Part shown: positions 25,384-34,310 of the stretch, one piece after another | How the letters are laid out: each line of letters opens with the position of its first letter | How positions within the stretch are numbered: the first letter of the stretch is position 1 | Origin: Paraburkholderia sp. BCC1886 | GTDB lineage: Bacteria > Pseudomonadota > Gammaproteobacteria > Burkholderiales > Burkholderiaceae | Reading direction: 5' to 3' | Assembly: GCF_900996245.1 (NCBI RefSeq) | Contig: NZ_CAAJGK010000063.1 | Coordinates: forward strand, 62,001 to 126,000 | DNA length: 64,000 nt | Made by a program: the position numbers and the translations under genes | Notes under the pieces: model-generated | The model's input: the letters and a program-made list of their open reading frames with translations, nothing else | Told to the model about the DNA's origin: nothing | The model's database searches: none

Positions 25384-25412
25384 GGGCCTCCCTCCCGGGA
25401 GGCCCTTATGTT
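25384..25412 (+). terminator. Terminator after tRNA-Arg copy 1
   Basis: GGGCCTCCC-TCCC-GGGAGGCCC, a 9-bp perfect stem followed by TTATGTTTT. Confidence 0.8.
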
Positions 25413-25495
25413 TTGCCTAAGTTTCATCCGGATTTATCGCATGCGTGGTTTTAACGGCGCGTGCATCGTTTAAAAAAGCATCACCCGTTTTACGT

Positions 25496-25572
25496 GCGGC
25501 TGTAGCTCAGTTGGATAGAGTACTTGGCTACGAACCAAGGGGTCGTGGGTTCGAATCCTGCCAGCCGCACCA
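25496..25572 (+). tRNA. tRNA-Arg (ACG), copy 2
   Basis: The same 77 bases as copy 1, with encoded CCA. The flanks just downstream (CACTTAT then CGAGGGCC) are also similar to copy 1, indicating a tandem duplication of the tRNA plus terminator. Its upstream flank differs and has no obvious TATAAT. Confidence 0.97.
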
Positions 25573-25580
25573 CTTATCGA

Positions 25581-25607
25581 GGGCCTTCCAACCGGAAGGC
25601 CCTTTTT
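25581..25607 (+). terminator. Terminator after tRNA-Arg copy 2
   Basis: GGGCCTTCC-AACC-GGAAGGCCC followed by TTTTT. The same framework as the copy 1 terminator, with compensated stem changes. Confidence 0.9.
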
Positions 25608-25623
25608 GTTTTCCCCGCACGTT

Positions 25624-26112
25624 TTATCGTGGCGGCGACTGAATATCGCCGATCTGACCATCCGGGCTCGGCAGATCGCCGAGCGGCCCGCCCGCCGATT
25701 GCTCGCCAATCGGCTCCGCCTGCTCCCCGACCAACGCCTGCGACTCGCGCAGCACTTCGTCCACCTGGTCGCCAAAGCGGCTCTCGACGAACGCACGCAA
25801 TAGCGCCACACGCAGCGAATCGCCACGCCCTTCCACTGTCCGATGACCCCCGTCGAATTCCGCGATGCAATGCGCTGCGCCGTGAGCGCTGCGCTCCCGC
25901 ACTTCGAGACGCTGCGCCCGCTCCAGCACCGAGGCAGCCGCCTCCCAGGAACTGGAGGGCGTAAAGCGACCGTCCCATGCACGTCCGCGATCGTTGCCGC
26001 GAACCGAGACGGTTTCGCCGCTATCGGTAAAGTGGATTTCGCGCACGAAATCGTGCAGGCTGCGGGCGACCCAGTAATCGAGCGCCACGCCGGTGAGGTC
26101 GGCTACGTTCAT
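25624..26112 (-). CDS. DUF2591 / phage NinX-like protein
   Basis: A 162-residue protein. Its N-terminus VADLTGVALDYWVARSL and the central WEAAASVLERAQRLEVRERS fit the DUF2591 (NinX) family first named from lambdoid phages. In those phages the function is unknown. The C-terminal 40 residues are Pro/Gly/Glu-rich and look disordered. A GGGAGA ribosome site lies seven bases before the ATG. It sits between a tandem tRNA-Arg pair and spoT with no other phage gene nearby, so it is either a domesticated phage gene or a resident paralogue. Confidence 0.65.
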   Translation of the reverse strand: MNVADLTGVALDYWVARSLHDFVREIHFTDSGETVSVRGNDRGRAWDGRFTPSSSWEAAASVLERAQRLEVRERSAHGAAHCIAEFDGGHRTVEGRGDSLRVALLRAFVESRFGDQVDEVLRESQALVGEQAEPIGEQSAGGPLGDLPSPDGQIGDIQSPPR

Positions 26113-26273
26113 CTATGTTCTCCCTGAGGTTCAGGTGAGACTCGCGCGCGGTACCGGCGTTCAGATTCGCGGTGACGAAGATGCCACGCGTGTGCCACGC
26201 GTGAACCGCAGGCACGAACCGCCGGCGTAGATCGGAGCAGCAAGCCGCAGATAATCCGCGGCCCACTGCCCTA

Positions 26274-28631
26274 TCAGTAATCGGCGCGTTCGCGATCGAT
26301 CCGCATGCCGCCGTCGTGCCGATGATGCCCTTCTTCGCTCGGTCGTTCGCGAGCGATCCGCATCACATCGGGATTCGTCCGCACGCGCCGCATGACATTC
26401 GCCAGATGAACGCGGTCGCTCACCTGAATGACGAAACGCAACACGGTGGATTCCTGCGACAGGTCTTCGTCCATCGCAATGTGGACGATGTTCGCGTCCG
26501 CCGACGTGATGTCGGCTGCCACGCGCGCAAACACGCCCTTGGTATTCTTGACGAGCACCTTGACGGCCACGTCGAACAGACGTCCAGGCTGCGGCGCCCA
26601 CGCCACGTCGATCCAGCGGCCCGGATCGCGCCGGTGAATGCGTTGTGCGACACGGCAGTCGGTCGTGTGGATGGCCATGCCGAGACCAATGCCGATATAA
26701 CCCATGATGTCGTCGCCAGGAATCGGACGGCAGCATGCGGACAGCTGCACCGACATACCCTCGGTACCGGTGATGACCACCGGCGGTGCATGCGGTAAGC
26801 CGTTTTCGGAACGCGAGCCGTCGTCGTCGGCATCGCGCCCGCTCATCAGCACCTCGATGCGCTTGGCCATGACGGCAGCCACGCGCCGGCCCAAGCCGAT
26901 GTCCGCGAAAATTTCCTGACGGTTCTTGTTACCCGTCCACTGCACGAGCTTTTCCCACGCTTCCGGCGTGACATCCGACAACGCCAGACCATAACCCTTG
27001 AGCGACTGATCTACCAGACGCTCACCGAGTTGAACCGACTCGTTCAGCCGCATGGTCTTCAGATAATGGCGAATCGCCGAGCGCGCCTTGCCGCTGCGCA
27101 CGAAGCCGAGCCATGCGGGATTCGGCTTCGAATAAGGCGCCGTGATGACTTCGACGATATCGCCGCTCTTCAGCTCGGTCCGCAGCGGCAGCAGTTCGTT
27201 GTTGATTTTCACGGCGACGCACTGGTTACCCAGGTCGCTGTGAATCGAATACGCGAAATCGAGAGCGGTGGCGCCGCGCGGCAACGCCATGATTTTCGAC
27301 TTCGGCGTGAACACGTAGACCGCATCCGGGAACAGATCGATCTTCACGTGTTCGAGGAATTCGCTCGAATCGCCCGCTTCGCTCTGGATGTCGAGCAACG
27401 ACTTGAGCCACTGATGCGCACGTTTTTGCACGTCGTTCAGGTCGGCGCCGCCGTTCTTGTACAGCCAGTGCGCCGCCACGCCCGCTTCCGCGATCTCGTG
27501 CATCTTGCGCGTGCGAACCTGAAACTCGATGGGCGCGCCGAACGGGCCGACCAGCGTGGTATGCAGCGACTGATACCCGTTCACCTTCGGAATGGCGATG
27601 TAATCCTTGAACTTGCCCGGCACGGGCTTGTACAACGCATGTAGCGCACCGATGCAGGTGTAGCACTCCAGCGCGCTCTCGACCACCACGCGGAAACCGT
27701 ACACGTCGAGAACCTGCGAGAACGACAGTTGCTTGTCGCGCATCTTCTTGTAAATGCTGAAGATGGTCTTTTCGCGGCCGGTGACTTCCGCGTCGAGTTT
27801 CGCGTCGGCTATCGCGCGCTGCACCGACTCCAGAATCTTGCCGACCACCTCGCGCCGGTTGCCGCGCGCCGCCTTGACGGCTTTTTCGAGCGTGGCGTAC
27901 CGATGCGGGTTGAAGTTCGCGAAGCTCAGGTCCTGCAGTTCGCGATAGGTGTTGTTCAGGCCGAGACGGTGAGCGATAGGCGCGTAAATGTCGAGCGTCT
28001 CGCGCGCCACACGGCGGCGTTTTTCCGGTGGCACGGCGCCGAGTGTGCGCATGTTGTGCAGCCGGTCGGCGAGCTTCACCAGAATGACGCGGACGTCGCG
28101 GGCCATCGCCAGCAGCATCTTGCGGAAATTTTCCGCCTGCGCCTCTTCGCGATTTCGAAACTCCATCTTGTCGAGCTTCGACAAGCCGTCGACCAGTTCC
28201 GCAACCTTCGCGCCGAATCGCTCGGCGAGTTCGGCCTTGGTCACACCCTGGTCTTCCATCACGTCGTGCAGCAGCGCCGCCATCAACGCCTGGGCGTCGA
28301 GGTTCCAGCCGGCGCAGATTTCGGCTACGGCTACCGGGTGCGTGATGTAGGGTTCGCCGCTCTGACGATACTGGCCCAGATGGGCTTCGTCGCTGAAGTG
28401 AAACGCTGCCTTGATGTCCTTGATCTCTTCCGGCTGCAGATAGCCGGCGAGGACGGAGGTCAGCTTGGAGATTGAAACGACGTCGTGCCGGCGTGGCTGC
28501 TCCGGCGTGGCGGTAGGTCCGAACAGATGTCGAAACGACTGTTCGAGGACCGCGTCGATGTATTTACGTGCTGATGATGGCGAGTCGGCGTCGTGTTCCA
28601 CTTCCGTGGCGGTGGGCGGGGTCGCACTCAT
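26274..28631 (-). CDS. spoT: Bifunctional (p)ppGpp synthetase/hydrolase
   Basis: A 785-residue RelA/SpoT homologue with all canonical domains. The HD hydrolase has HDVMED at residues 122-127 and an intact downstream KLADRLHNMRT. The synthetase (about 240-370) has GREK near 285 and YQSLHTT near 353. TGS is near residues 440-500, and a C-terminal ACT domain starts around 700. An intact HD motif indicates a long Rel/SpoT able to hydrolyse ppGpp. The start MSATPPTATE has GGAGG upstream; an extra 17 codons upstream are rejected. It lies downstream of rpoZ and gmk in the same orientation, the classical arrangement. The C-terminal tail is His/Arg-rich. Confidence 0.96.
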   Translation of the reverse strand: MSATPPTATEVEHDADSPSSARKYIDAVLEQSFRHLFGPTATPEQPRRHDVVSISKLTSVLAGYLQPEEIKDIKAAFHFSDEAHLGQYRQSGEPYITHPVAVAEICAGWNLDAQALMAALLHDVMEDQGVTKAELAERFGAKVAELVDGLSKLDKMEFRNREEAQAENFRKMLLAMARDVRVILVKLADRLHNMRTLGAVPPEKRRRVARETLDIYAPIAHRLGLNNTYRELQDLSFANFNPHRYATLEKAVKAARGNRREVVGKILESVQRAIADAKLDAEVTGREKTIFSIYKKMRDKQLSFSQVLDVYGFRVVVESALECYTCIGALHALYKPVPGKFKDYIAIPKVNGYQSLHTTLVGPFGAPIEFQVRTRKMHEIAEAGVAAHWLYKNGGADLNDVQKRAHQWLKSLLDIQSEAGDSSEFLEHVKIDLFPDAVYVFTPKSKIMALPRGATALDFAYSIHSDLGNQCVAVKINNELLPLRTELKSGDIVEVITAPYSKPNPAWLGFVRSGKARSAIRHYLKTMRLNESVQLGERLVDQSLKGYGLALSDVTPEAWEKLVQWTGNKNRQEIFADIGLGRRVAAVMAKRIEVLMSGRDADDDGSRSENGLPHAPPVVITGTEGMSVQLSACCRPIPGDDIMGYIGIGLGMAIHTTDCRVAQRIHRRDPGRWIDVAWAPQPGRLFDVAVKVLVKNTKGVFARVAADITSADANIVHIAMDEDLSQESTVLRFVIQVSDRVHLANVMRRVRTNPDVMRIARERPSEEGHHRHDGGMRIDRERADY

Positions 28632-28771
28632 GTTCGCCTCCGTAGCGGTTGGGGTTGGACGCCGTTCGGCACGTTGATGCAATGATCCGGATCGATCACA
28701 CCGCGCGGTGACTCAGATAAAAGCCAGAAGTGTGGCAAACGCGCGCGGCAACCAATACAGAACGATGTGAA

Positions 28772-28975
28772 TTAAACGGGCACCTTCTTCAACATTTCGA
28801 CACCGACCTGGCCTGCTGCGATTTCGCGCAGTGCGACGACGGTGGGCTTGTCGCGGCTTTCGATTTTCGGCGTATGACCTTGTGCGAGCTGACGCGCGCG
28901 ATAGGTTGCAGCAAGTGCGAGTTCGAAACGATTCGGGATCTGTTTGAGGCAGTCTTCGACGGTAATGCGGGCCAT
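28772..28975 (-). CDS. rpoZ: RNA polymerase omega subunit
   Basis: A 67-residue RpoZ, the small subunit that helps fold beta-prime and forms part of the ppGpp site on RNA polymerase. The sequence [20 protein letters not shown] is diagnostic, followed by [15 protein letters not shown] and a short C-terminus that lacks the long acidic tail of some homologues. AAGGAA lies eight bases before the ATG. Placed between gmk and spoT, as in E. coli. Confidence 0.97.
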
Positions 28976-29035
28976 GATGGGTTCCTTCTCAGTATGTTGC
29001 TTATTCTACCTTATGTGCTCGACACACCGCCGCGT

Positions 29036-29716
29036 TCACGCGTGCGGCAGATGAATGCCCAGCTGCACGAAAAGCTGCGTGTGGCGCGCGTATTGCGACG
29101 CGAACCGTGAACGCGTTGCCGCCACGAGACATTGCAGTTCGCCGAGCGCACGGTCGAAGTTCTCGTTGATCACCACGTATTCCGCTTCGGCCGCATGCGC
29201 CATCTCGCTACCGGCTGCGAGCAGACGACGCGTAATGACATTCGGCTCGTCCTGGCCACGCTTTTTCAAACGCTCTTCGAGCGCCTCGAGCGAAGGCGGC
29301 AGAATGAAAATTTCCACTGCGTTGTGAAACTGTTTCTTTACCTGCTGCGCGCCTTGCCAGTCGATTTCGAGCAGCACGTCATGGCCGTTCTTCATCTGCT
29401 GCTCGATCCAGACGCGCGAGGTGCCATAGTAATTCCCGTGCACTTCGGCGCTTTCCAGAAACTCGCCGGCATCGTGCCGCTGCATGAAATCGTCGACGGT
29501 CGTGAAGTGATAATGCTCGCCGTCCTGCTCCTTCGGACGGGGTGGCCGCGTCGTGTACGAAATCGACAGACGGATCGCGTCGTCGCCGGCGAGCAGTGCG
29601 TTCACCAGCGTCGACTTGCCCGCGCCGGACGGCGCGACGACCATGAACAGGTTGCCGGGATAAGCGCCGGCGTAGGGATTGCGCGAGGCGCCGTGGTCGC
29701 GTGGGGAATCGGTCAT
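29036..29716 (-). CDS. gmk: Guanylate kinase
   Basis: A 226-residue enzyme phosphorylating GMP to GDP. The P-loop APSGAGKST lies at residues 28-36. The GMP-binding [21 protein letters not shown] region, [13 protein letters not shown] and the lid [17 protein letters not shown] follow in the usual order. There is a 20-residue polar N-terminal extension. The ATG at 29716 is 17 bases after the yicC stop, so yicC-gmk (and probably rpoZ-spoT) form an operon. An upstream open frame overlapping yicC is a reading artefact. Confidence 0.96.
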   Translation of the reverse strand: MTDSPRDHGASRNPYAGAYPGNLFMVVAPSGAGKSTLVNALLAGDDAIRLSISYTTRPPRPKEQDGEHYHFTTVDDFMQRHDAGEFLESAEVHGNYYGTSRVWIEQQMKNGHDVLLEIDWQGAQQVKKQFHNAVEIFILPPSLEALEERLKKRGQDEPNVITRRLLAAGSEMAHAAEAEYVVINENFDRALGELQCLVAATRSRFASQYARHTQLFVQLGIHLPHA

Positions 29717-29733
29717 GTTCGGGGTGCTCCGGC

Positions 29734-30669
29734 TTACTCGAGGTTTTGGACCTGCTCGCGCATCTGTTCGATGAGCAGCTTCAGGGTCATCGACGAATCC
29801 GCCAGTTCCTTGGCCGCCGCCTTCGAGCCGAGCGTGTTCGCTTCGCGATTCAGTTCCTGCATCATGAAGTCCAGACGCTTGCCGACCTTGCCGCCCTTCT
29901 CGATGACATGGCGCGTTTCGTTCAGATGCGCGGTGAGGCGCGACAATTCTTCGGCGATGTCGATACGGATGCCGTACATCGTCACTTCCTGGCGAATCCG
30001 TTCGTTGACTTCGTCTCGCGAGACGGTCGACCCGGTTGTGCCGGCGGCCGAATCCGGCGCGGCAATGCCGAGCGCTTCCTGCAGACGTTCGACGATTTTC
30101 TGCTGATGCTTTGCAATCAGTTCCGGCACGAGGGGCGTGATTTTCGTGACGATCGCTTCCATCTCGGTGACGTTGGCGAGCAGCATGGTCGCGAGTTGCG
30201 CACCTTCGCGGGCCCGCACGTCGATCAGGTCGACGATGGCCTGCTTGCCGCAAGCCAGCACCGCGTCGCGCAGCACCTCGGGCGCAACGCCGCTCTCGGC
30301 CAGCACGCCCGGCCAGCGCAGGATTTCACCGGTGCGCAGACGGCCGGCTTCCGGGAAAGTCGACAGCACCGTGCGCTCCAGCAGCGCCAACTGGCTCAAC
30401 GCGTCGCGATTGATGGAACCGGCATTGGCCGACTGCTCGCTGCGTTGCAGATTGATACGGATATCGACCTTGCCGCGCGACAGCTTGTTCATGATCATTT
30501 CGCGCAGCGTCGGTTCGCAGACCCGCACGTCTTCGGGCATGCGGAAATTCAGATCGAGAAAGCGCGAGTTCACCGTGCGCAGTTCGACGGATACGCTCAC
30601 GCCACCGGTGCCGGAGGCCGCGACGAGTTCGCGCGTGGCGCTCGCATAGCCAGTCATGCTGTAGATCAT
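29734..30669 (-). CDS. YicC-family endoribonuclease
   Basis: A 311-residue YicC/YloC family protein. [15 protein letters not shown] at the N-terminus and the C-terminal block [22 protein letters not shown] are the family signatures; the latter contains conserved Glu and Arg residues needed for the reported RNase activity. Homologues act on small RNAs and are linked to stationary-phase fitness. The start at 30669 matches the family N-terminus; an in-frame extension of 17 residues is rejected. It is the first gene of the yicC-gmk-rpoZ-spoT group, divergent from rph. Confidence 0.93.
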   Translation of the reverse strand: MIYSMTGYASATRELVAASGTGGVSVSVELRTVNSRFLDLNFRMPEDVRVCEPTLREMIMNKLSRGKVDIRINLQRSEQSANAGSINRDALSQLALLERTVLSTFPEAGRLRTGEILRWPGVLAESGVAPEVLRDAVLACGKQAIVDLIDVRAREGAQLATMLLANVTEMEAIVTKITPLVPELIAKHQQKIVERLQEALGIAAPDSAAGTTGSTVSRDEVNERIRQEVTMYGIRIDIAEELSRLTAHLNETRHVIEKGGKVGKRLDFMMQELNREANTLGSKAAAKELADSSMTLKLLIEQMREQVQNLE

Positions 30670-30833
30670 TGTATTTCTCGCGATTGTGGCCATGCGTTCG
30701 ACGATGGCCGGAGAGTCCAAGCGCCTGGCGTGTACGAGACGCGAGGCGGTGAATTCTTATTATCCCATTTTTGCCGACTGGTCCCCGTGCCGCCCCCCTG
30801 TATCGGGTGGGAGTCGCCGGGCACGATCGGCTG

Positions 30834-30839
30834 TAAAAT
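30834..30839 (+). promoter_or_regulatory. Possible -10 element for rph operon
   Basis: TAAAAT preceded by TG (CTGTAAAAT) 36 bases upstream of the rph ATG, an extended -10 type. No good -35 was seen. Confidence 0.4.
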
Positions 30840-30874
30840 CCGGTTTTCCTCCTGCTCTTCCAGACCCATCCCCC

Positions 30875-31615
30875 ATGACCGACACCAACCAACGCCCCAG
30901 CGGCCGCCTGGCGAACCAGTTGCGCGACGTGCGCATCACCCGCCATTACACGAAGCACGCGGAGGGCTCGGTGCTGGTCGAATTCGGCGACACCAAGGTC
31001 ATCTGCACGGCCAGCATCGCCGAGAGCGTGCCGTCTTTCCTGCGCGACCGCGGTCAAGGCTGGCTCACCGCCGAATACGGCATGCTGCCGCGCGCCACGC
31101 ACACCCGCAGCGACCGCGAAGCCGCCCGTGGCAAGCAAACGGGTCGCACGCAGGAAATCCAGCGGCTGATCGGCCGCGCGCTGCGCTCGGTGTTCGACCT
31201 CGAGAAACTCGGCGCGCGCACGCTGCATATCGACTGCGACGTCATTCAGGCCGACGGTGGCACGCGCACCGCGAGCATCACCGGCGCCTTCGTCGCCGCG
31301 CACGATGCGGTGTCGAAACTGCTGGCAAGCGGCCGCATCGCCGCCTCGCCTATCAGCAATTACGTGGCGGCTATTTCTGTCGGTGTGTACAACGGTCTGC
31401 CGGTCCTCGACCTCGACTACGCCGAAGACTCGCAATGCGATACCGACATGAACGTCGTGATGACGGGCGCCGGCGGCTTCGTCGAAATCCAGGGCACGGC
31501 CGAAGGCGTGCCGTTCTCGCGCGACGAAATGAATTCGCTGCTCGATCTGGCGAGCGACGGCATCAATACGCTAATCGGCCTGCAGAAAGCCGCGTTGGAG
31601 CAACAGGGTGAGTGA
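30875..31615 (+). CDS. rph: Ribonuclease PH
   Basis: A 246-residue phosphorolytic 3' exoribonuclease that trims tRNA precursors. Family landmarks are [23 protein letters not shown] near the N-terminus, [21 protein letters not shown] and [35 protein letters not shown] holds the catalytic Asp residues, and [20 protein letters not shown] follows. The length is standard. The last codons overlap the GTG start of rdgB by eight bases, so rph-rdgB-hemW are coupled. An in-frame upstream extension of 63 codons crosses into yicC's promoter region and is rejected. Confidence 0.97.
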   Translation: MTDTNQRPSGRLANQLRDVRITRHYTKHAEGSVLVEFGDTKVICTASIAESVPSFLRDRGQGWLTAEYGMLPRATHTRSDREAARGKQTGRTQEIQRLIGRALRSVFDLEKLGARTLHIDCDVIQADGGTRTASITGAFVAAHDAVSKLLASGRIAASPISNYVAAISVGVYNGLPVLDLDYAEDSQCDTDMNVVMTGAGGFVEIQGTAEGVPFSRDEMNSLLDLASDGINTLIGLQKAALEQQGE

Positions 31616-32339
31616 GGCCGGACGAAACAGCGGCGCGACAGAGCCGGAGGCGGGTTTCAAAGCGGCCTTGCCGGCATCCACCGCGGCATCAACCGCGGCA
31701 TCACCCGCGGTATCGCCATCAACTTCTTCGACGTCGCCGTTGAAGAAAGTCGTGCTGGCGTCCAACAACGCAGGCAAGCTGCGCGAGTTTGCGGCGTTGC
31801 TCGACGCCGCCGGCATCGAGCTGATCGCACAAGGCGCGCTGAATGTGCCGGAAGCGGAAGAGCCGTACCCCACGTTCGTCGAGAACGCATTGACGAAGGC
31901 GCGCCACGCCGCGCGACTCACCGGCCTGCCCGCTCTCGCCGACGACTCAGGCCTGTGCGTACGCATCCTGAACGGCGCACCGGGTGTTTATTCGGCGCGC
32001 TACGCGCAACTGGCCGGCGGTGAGAAAAGCGATGCGGCGAACAACACCCATTTAGTCTCCGCGTTGCAAGGCGCATCCGACCGCCGGGCGTATTACTACT
32101 GCGTGCTAGCACTGGTGCGTCATCCGGAAGACCCTGAGCCGCTTATCGCCGAAGGTCGCTGGCATGGAGAGATGCTCGACGCACCGCGCGGCGAGCATGG
32201 TTTCGGTTACGACCCGTACTTCTTCCTGCCCGCCCTGGGCGCGAGCGCCGCGGAACTCGAACCCGCGGTGAAAAACGCCAGCAGCCATCGCGCGATGGCG
32301 TTGCGGCAACTGCTCGCGCGCCTCTCGGAGGACGCGTGA
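31608..32339 (+). CDS. rdgB: XTP/dITP pyrophosphatase with low-complexity N-terminal extension
   Basis: A 243-residue RdgB/HAM1 protein that hydrolyses dITP and XTP to prevent mis-incorporation. The core begins at [17 protein letters not shown] near residue 45. [10 protein letters not shown] holds the catalytic Asp pair, and [11 protein letters not shown] and [13 protein letters not shown] follow. The preceding 44 residues are Ala/Ser/Thr/Pro-rich and encoded partly by a 12-bp tandem repeat. The annotated start is a GTG overlapping the rph stop. A TTG at 31740 would give a protein without the extension, but it lacks a good ribosome site. The stop overlaps the hemW GTG. Confidence 0.93.
   Translation: MSEAGRNSGATEPEAGFKAALPASTAASTAASPAVSPSTSSTSPLKKVVLASNNAGKLREFAALLDAAGIELIAQGALNVPEAEEPYPTFVENALTKARHAARLTGLPALADDSGLCVRILNGAPGVYSARYAQLAGGEKSDAANNTHLVSALQGASDRRAYYYCVLALVRHPEDPEPLIAEGRWHGEMLDAPRGEHGFGYDPYFFLPALGASAAELEPAVKNASSHRAMALRQLLARLSEDA
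31673..31708 (+). repeat. 12-bp tandem repeat inside rdgB
   Basis: Three units GGCATCCACCGC, GGCATCAACCGC and GGCATCACCCGC, then a partial GGTATCGCC. They encode repeated Ala-Ser-Thr/Pro residues in the RdgB N-terminal extension. Slippage could alter extension length without a frameshift. Confidence 0.85.
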
Positions 32340-33565
32340 TTCCGATCAAGCCGACGCCCGCGGACATCGGCAACGGTGTCGTCAAGGCGTTCACGTCGCC
32401 GGGCAGTATTCGTTTGACGTCGCTGCCGCCGCTCTCGCTCTACGTGCATTTCCCGTGGTGCGTGCGTAAGTGCCCGTATTGCGATTTCAATTCGCATGAA
32501 TGGAAAGGCGATAGCTTCCCGGAAACGGAGTATCTCGACGCGTTGCGCGCCGACCTCGAGATGGCGTTGCCGCTCGTATGGGGACGCCAGGTGCATACGG
32601 TGTTCATCGGTGGCGGCACGCCGAGCCTGCTCTCCGCGGCCGGACTCGATCGCATGCTGTCCGACGTACGAGCGCTGCTGCCGCTCGACGCAGATGCCGA
32701 GATCACACTGGAGGCCAACCCCGGCACGTTCGAAGCCGCGAAGTTCGCGCAGTTTCGCGCGAGCGGCGTGAATCGTCTGTCGGTCGGGATTCAGAGTTTC
32801 AACGAAGCGCATCTCAAGGCGCTCGGCCGTATTCACGACGCGACACAAGCACGCCACGCCGTCGAAGTGGCCGCGACCACGTTCGACAATTTCAACCTTG
32901 ACCTGATGTACGCGCTGCCGGGACAAACGCTGGCCGAATGCCAGGCGGACGTGGAAACTGCGCTGTCATTCGCGCCGCCGCATCTTTCGCTGTACCACCT
33001 CACACTCGAACCGAACACGCTGTTCGCCCGCTTTCCGCCCGCGTTGCCCGACGACGACGCCTCCGCCGATATGCAGGACTGGATTCACGAACGCAGCGCA
33101 GCCGCTGGGTACGAACACTACGAAGTGTCCGCGTACGCGCAGCCGCATCGGCAAAGCAAGCACAATCTGAATTACTGGCGCTTCGGCGACTATCTTGGCA
33201 TCGGTGCGGGCGCACATACCAAACTGTCGTTCCCGAACCGCGTGTTGCGGCAGGTGCGCTACAAGCACCCGACGAAGTTCATCGAGCAGGCGAGAGCCGG
33301 TAGCGCCGTGCAGGAAGAACATGAAGTCGGGCCGCGCGATCTGCCGTTCGAATTCATGCTGAACTCGCTGCGCCTCGTCGAAGGATTTCCGGTGTATCGG
33401 TTTGCGGAGCGCACTGGCTTATCCATGACATCGATCGAACCGGCTTTGCAGGAAGCGGAACGACGCAGGCTGATCACACGCGATCACGAAAAGATCGCGC
33501 CGACACCGCTGGGTCAAGCCTTCCTGAACGATCTACAGGAGCTGTTTCTCAAAGATCCGCAGTGA
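32336..33565 (+). CDS. hemW: HemW-like radical SAM haem chaperone
   Basis: A 409-residue radical SAM protein of the HemN/HemW family. The cluster motif PWCVRKCPYCDFN is CxxxCxxC with a following F-N, and IGGGTPSLL, ANPGTFE and SVGIQSFNEAHLKALGR follow. The N-terminus lacks the extra HemN Cys arrangement, and gene order after rdgB matches HemW rather than the true coproporphyrinogen dehydrogenase (a separate hemN is at 59882). HemW delivers haem to membrane respiratory proteins in other bacteria. Start is a GTG overlapping the rdgB stop (GTGA). It is the last gene of the rph operon; tRNA-Ser follows. Confidence 0.9.
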   Translation: MIPIKPTPADIGNGVVKAFTSPGSIRLTSLPPLSLYVHFPWCVRKCPYCDFNSHEWKGDSFPETEYLDALRADLEMALPLVWGRQVHTVFIGGGTPSLLSAAGLDRMLSDVRALLPLDADAEITLEANPGTFEAAKFAQFRASGVNRLSVGIQSFNEAHLKALGRIHDATQARHAVEVAATTFDNFNLDLMYALPGQTLAECQADVETALSFAPPHLSLYHLTLEPNTLFARFPPALPDDDASADMQDWIHERSAAAGYEHYEVSAYAQPHRQSKHNLNYWRFGDYLGIGAGAHTKLSFPNRVLRQVRYKHPTKFIEQARAGSAVQEEHEVGPRDLPFEFMLNSLRLVEGFPVYRFAERTGLSMTSIEPALQEAERRRLITRDHEKIAPTPLGQAFLNDLQELFLKDPQ

Positions 33566-33620
33566 TTACAGTTGGGTTGCCTTTCGCTGGCTGGTTTTTT
33601 CAGGTTACAATTTAGGGCTT

Positions 33621-33710
33621 GGAGGTGTGGCCGAGTGGTTTAAGGCACCGGTCTTGAAAACCGGCGAAGGAGTGATCCTTCCGTGAGTTCGAATCTCACC
33701 GCCTCCGCCA
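33621..33710 (+). tRNA. tRNA-Ser (TGA)
   Basis: A 90-base class II tRNA. Acceptor GGAGGTG pairs with CGCCTCC (one G-T), followed by encoded GCCA. The anticodon loop is TCTTGAAAA with anticodon TGA. A long variable arm (GGCGAAGGAGTGATCCTTCC) and T-arm GTGAGTTCGAATCTCAC confirm serine. A TACAAT hexamer at 33606-33611 serves as a plausible -10. Confidence 0.97.
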
Positions 33711-33720
33711 GATCATCATC

Positions 33721-33757
33721 AAAGCCCCGTCAGTCGAAAAGACTCACGGGGCTTTTT
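33721..33757 (+). terminator. Terminator after tRNA-Ser
   Basis: AAAGCCCCGT-c-AGTC / GACT-c-ACGGGGCTTT with loop GAAAA and a T-run; one C-C mismatch in the stem. Confidence 0.9.
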
Positions 33758-33970
33758 TACTGGCTCGCCAAAAAACAACCGATAAATCCGACCGCTTCAA
33801 TCGTCTGGTTTTCACCCATTGCCGCGAACAAAACCCTGTCGAAACTTACCAGAATATAACGTTACATCTCTCTCAGTTTTCAAAGGACTTCTACCCGCCT
33901 CAGCACGTCTCATGCGCGGTTCGCGATGCTAAGATGGTCCGCCTTTATAACCACACAATCGGAAACTCCC

Positions 33971-34111
33971 ATGAAAAAAGCCCTTCTTGCACTGGCCGCT
34001 GTTATCGCCACCATGACTGCTGTCGCACCGGCTTTCGCCGACGACCACCACCACCATCCGGTTTGCCACAAGGTGAAGGTGCATGGCCATTGGCAAAATC
34101 GCTGCCATTAA
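33971..34111 (+). CDS. Tiny exported HHHH-motif protein
   Basis: A 46-residue precursor. The signal peptide MKKALLALAAVIATMTAV with cleavage near AFA leaves a mature peptide of about 23 residues, DDHHHHPVCHKVKVHGHWQNRCH. Eight His and two Cys point to metal binding in the periplasm, but no function is established. The name follows the HHHH-motif small proteins annotated in Burkholderia. An upstream TTG-initiated extension destroys the signal peptide and is rejected. The ribosome site is weak (GGAAA, seven bases upstream). A strong terminator follows. Confidence 0.8.
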   Translation: MKKALLALAAVIATMTAVAPAFADDHHHHPVCHKVKVHGHWQNRCH

Positions 34112-34150
34112 GGGCATCAGGCAACTGCATTAATCTGTCTTTGCAGAATC

Positions 34151-34180
34151 AGCCCCGCTTCTCGCGGGGCTTTTTTTTGT
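34151..34180 (+). terminator. Terminator after the HHHH-motif gene
   Basis: AGCCCCGC-TTCTC-GCGGGGCT followed by eight Ts in all, 40 bases after the stop. Confidence 0.93.
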
Positions 34181-34310
34181 ACTCAGAAAGCACGCACGTA
34201 AGTAACTGTAAATGGATGCCGCTTTAATCGACGCTTCGTAATTTGCCGTCACATCTCGAGTAGAACGATCGTCGCATGGATTTTCTCCAACTCGAAGACA
34301 AGGAGGAATC

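Noticed and set aside
25298-26112. Prophage at the tRNA-Arg locus
   Set aside because: Only one phage-family gene is present; no integrase, att duplication, or structural genes.
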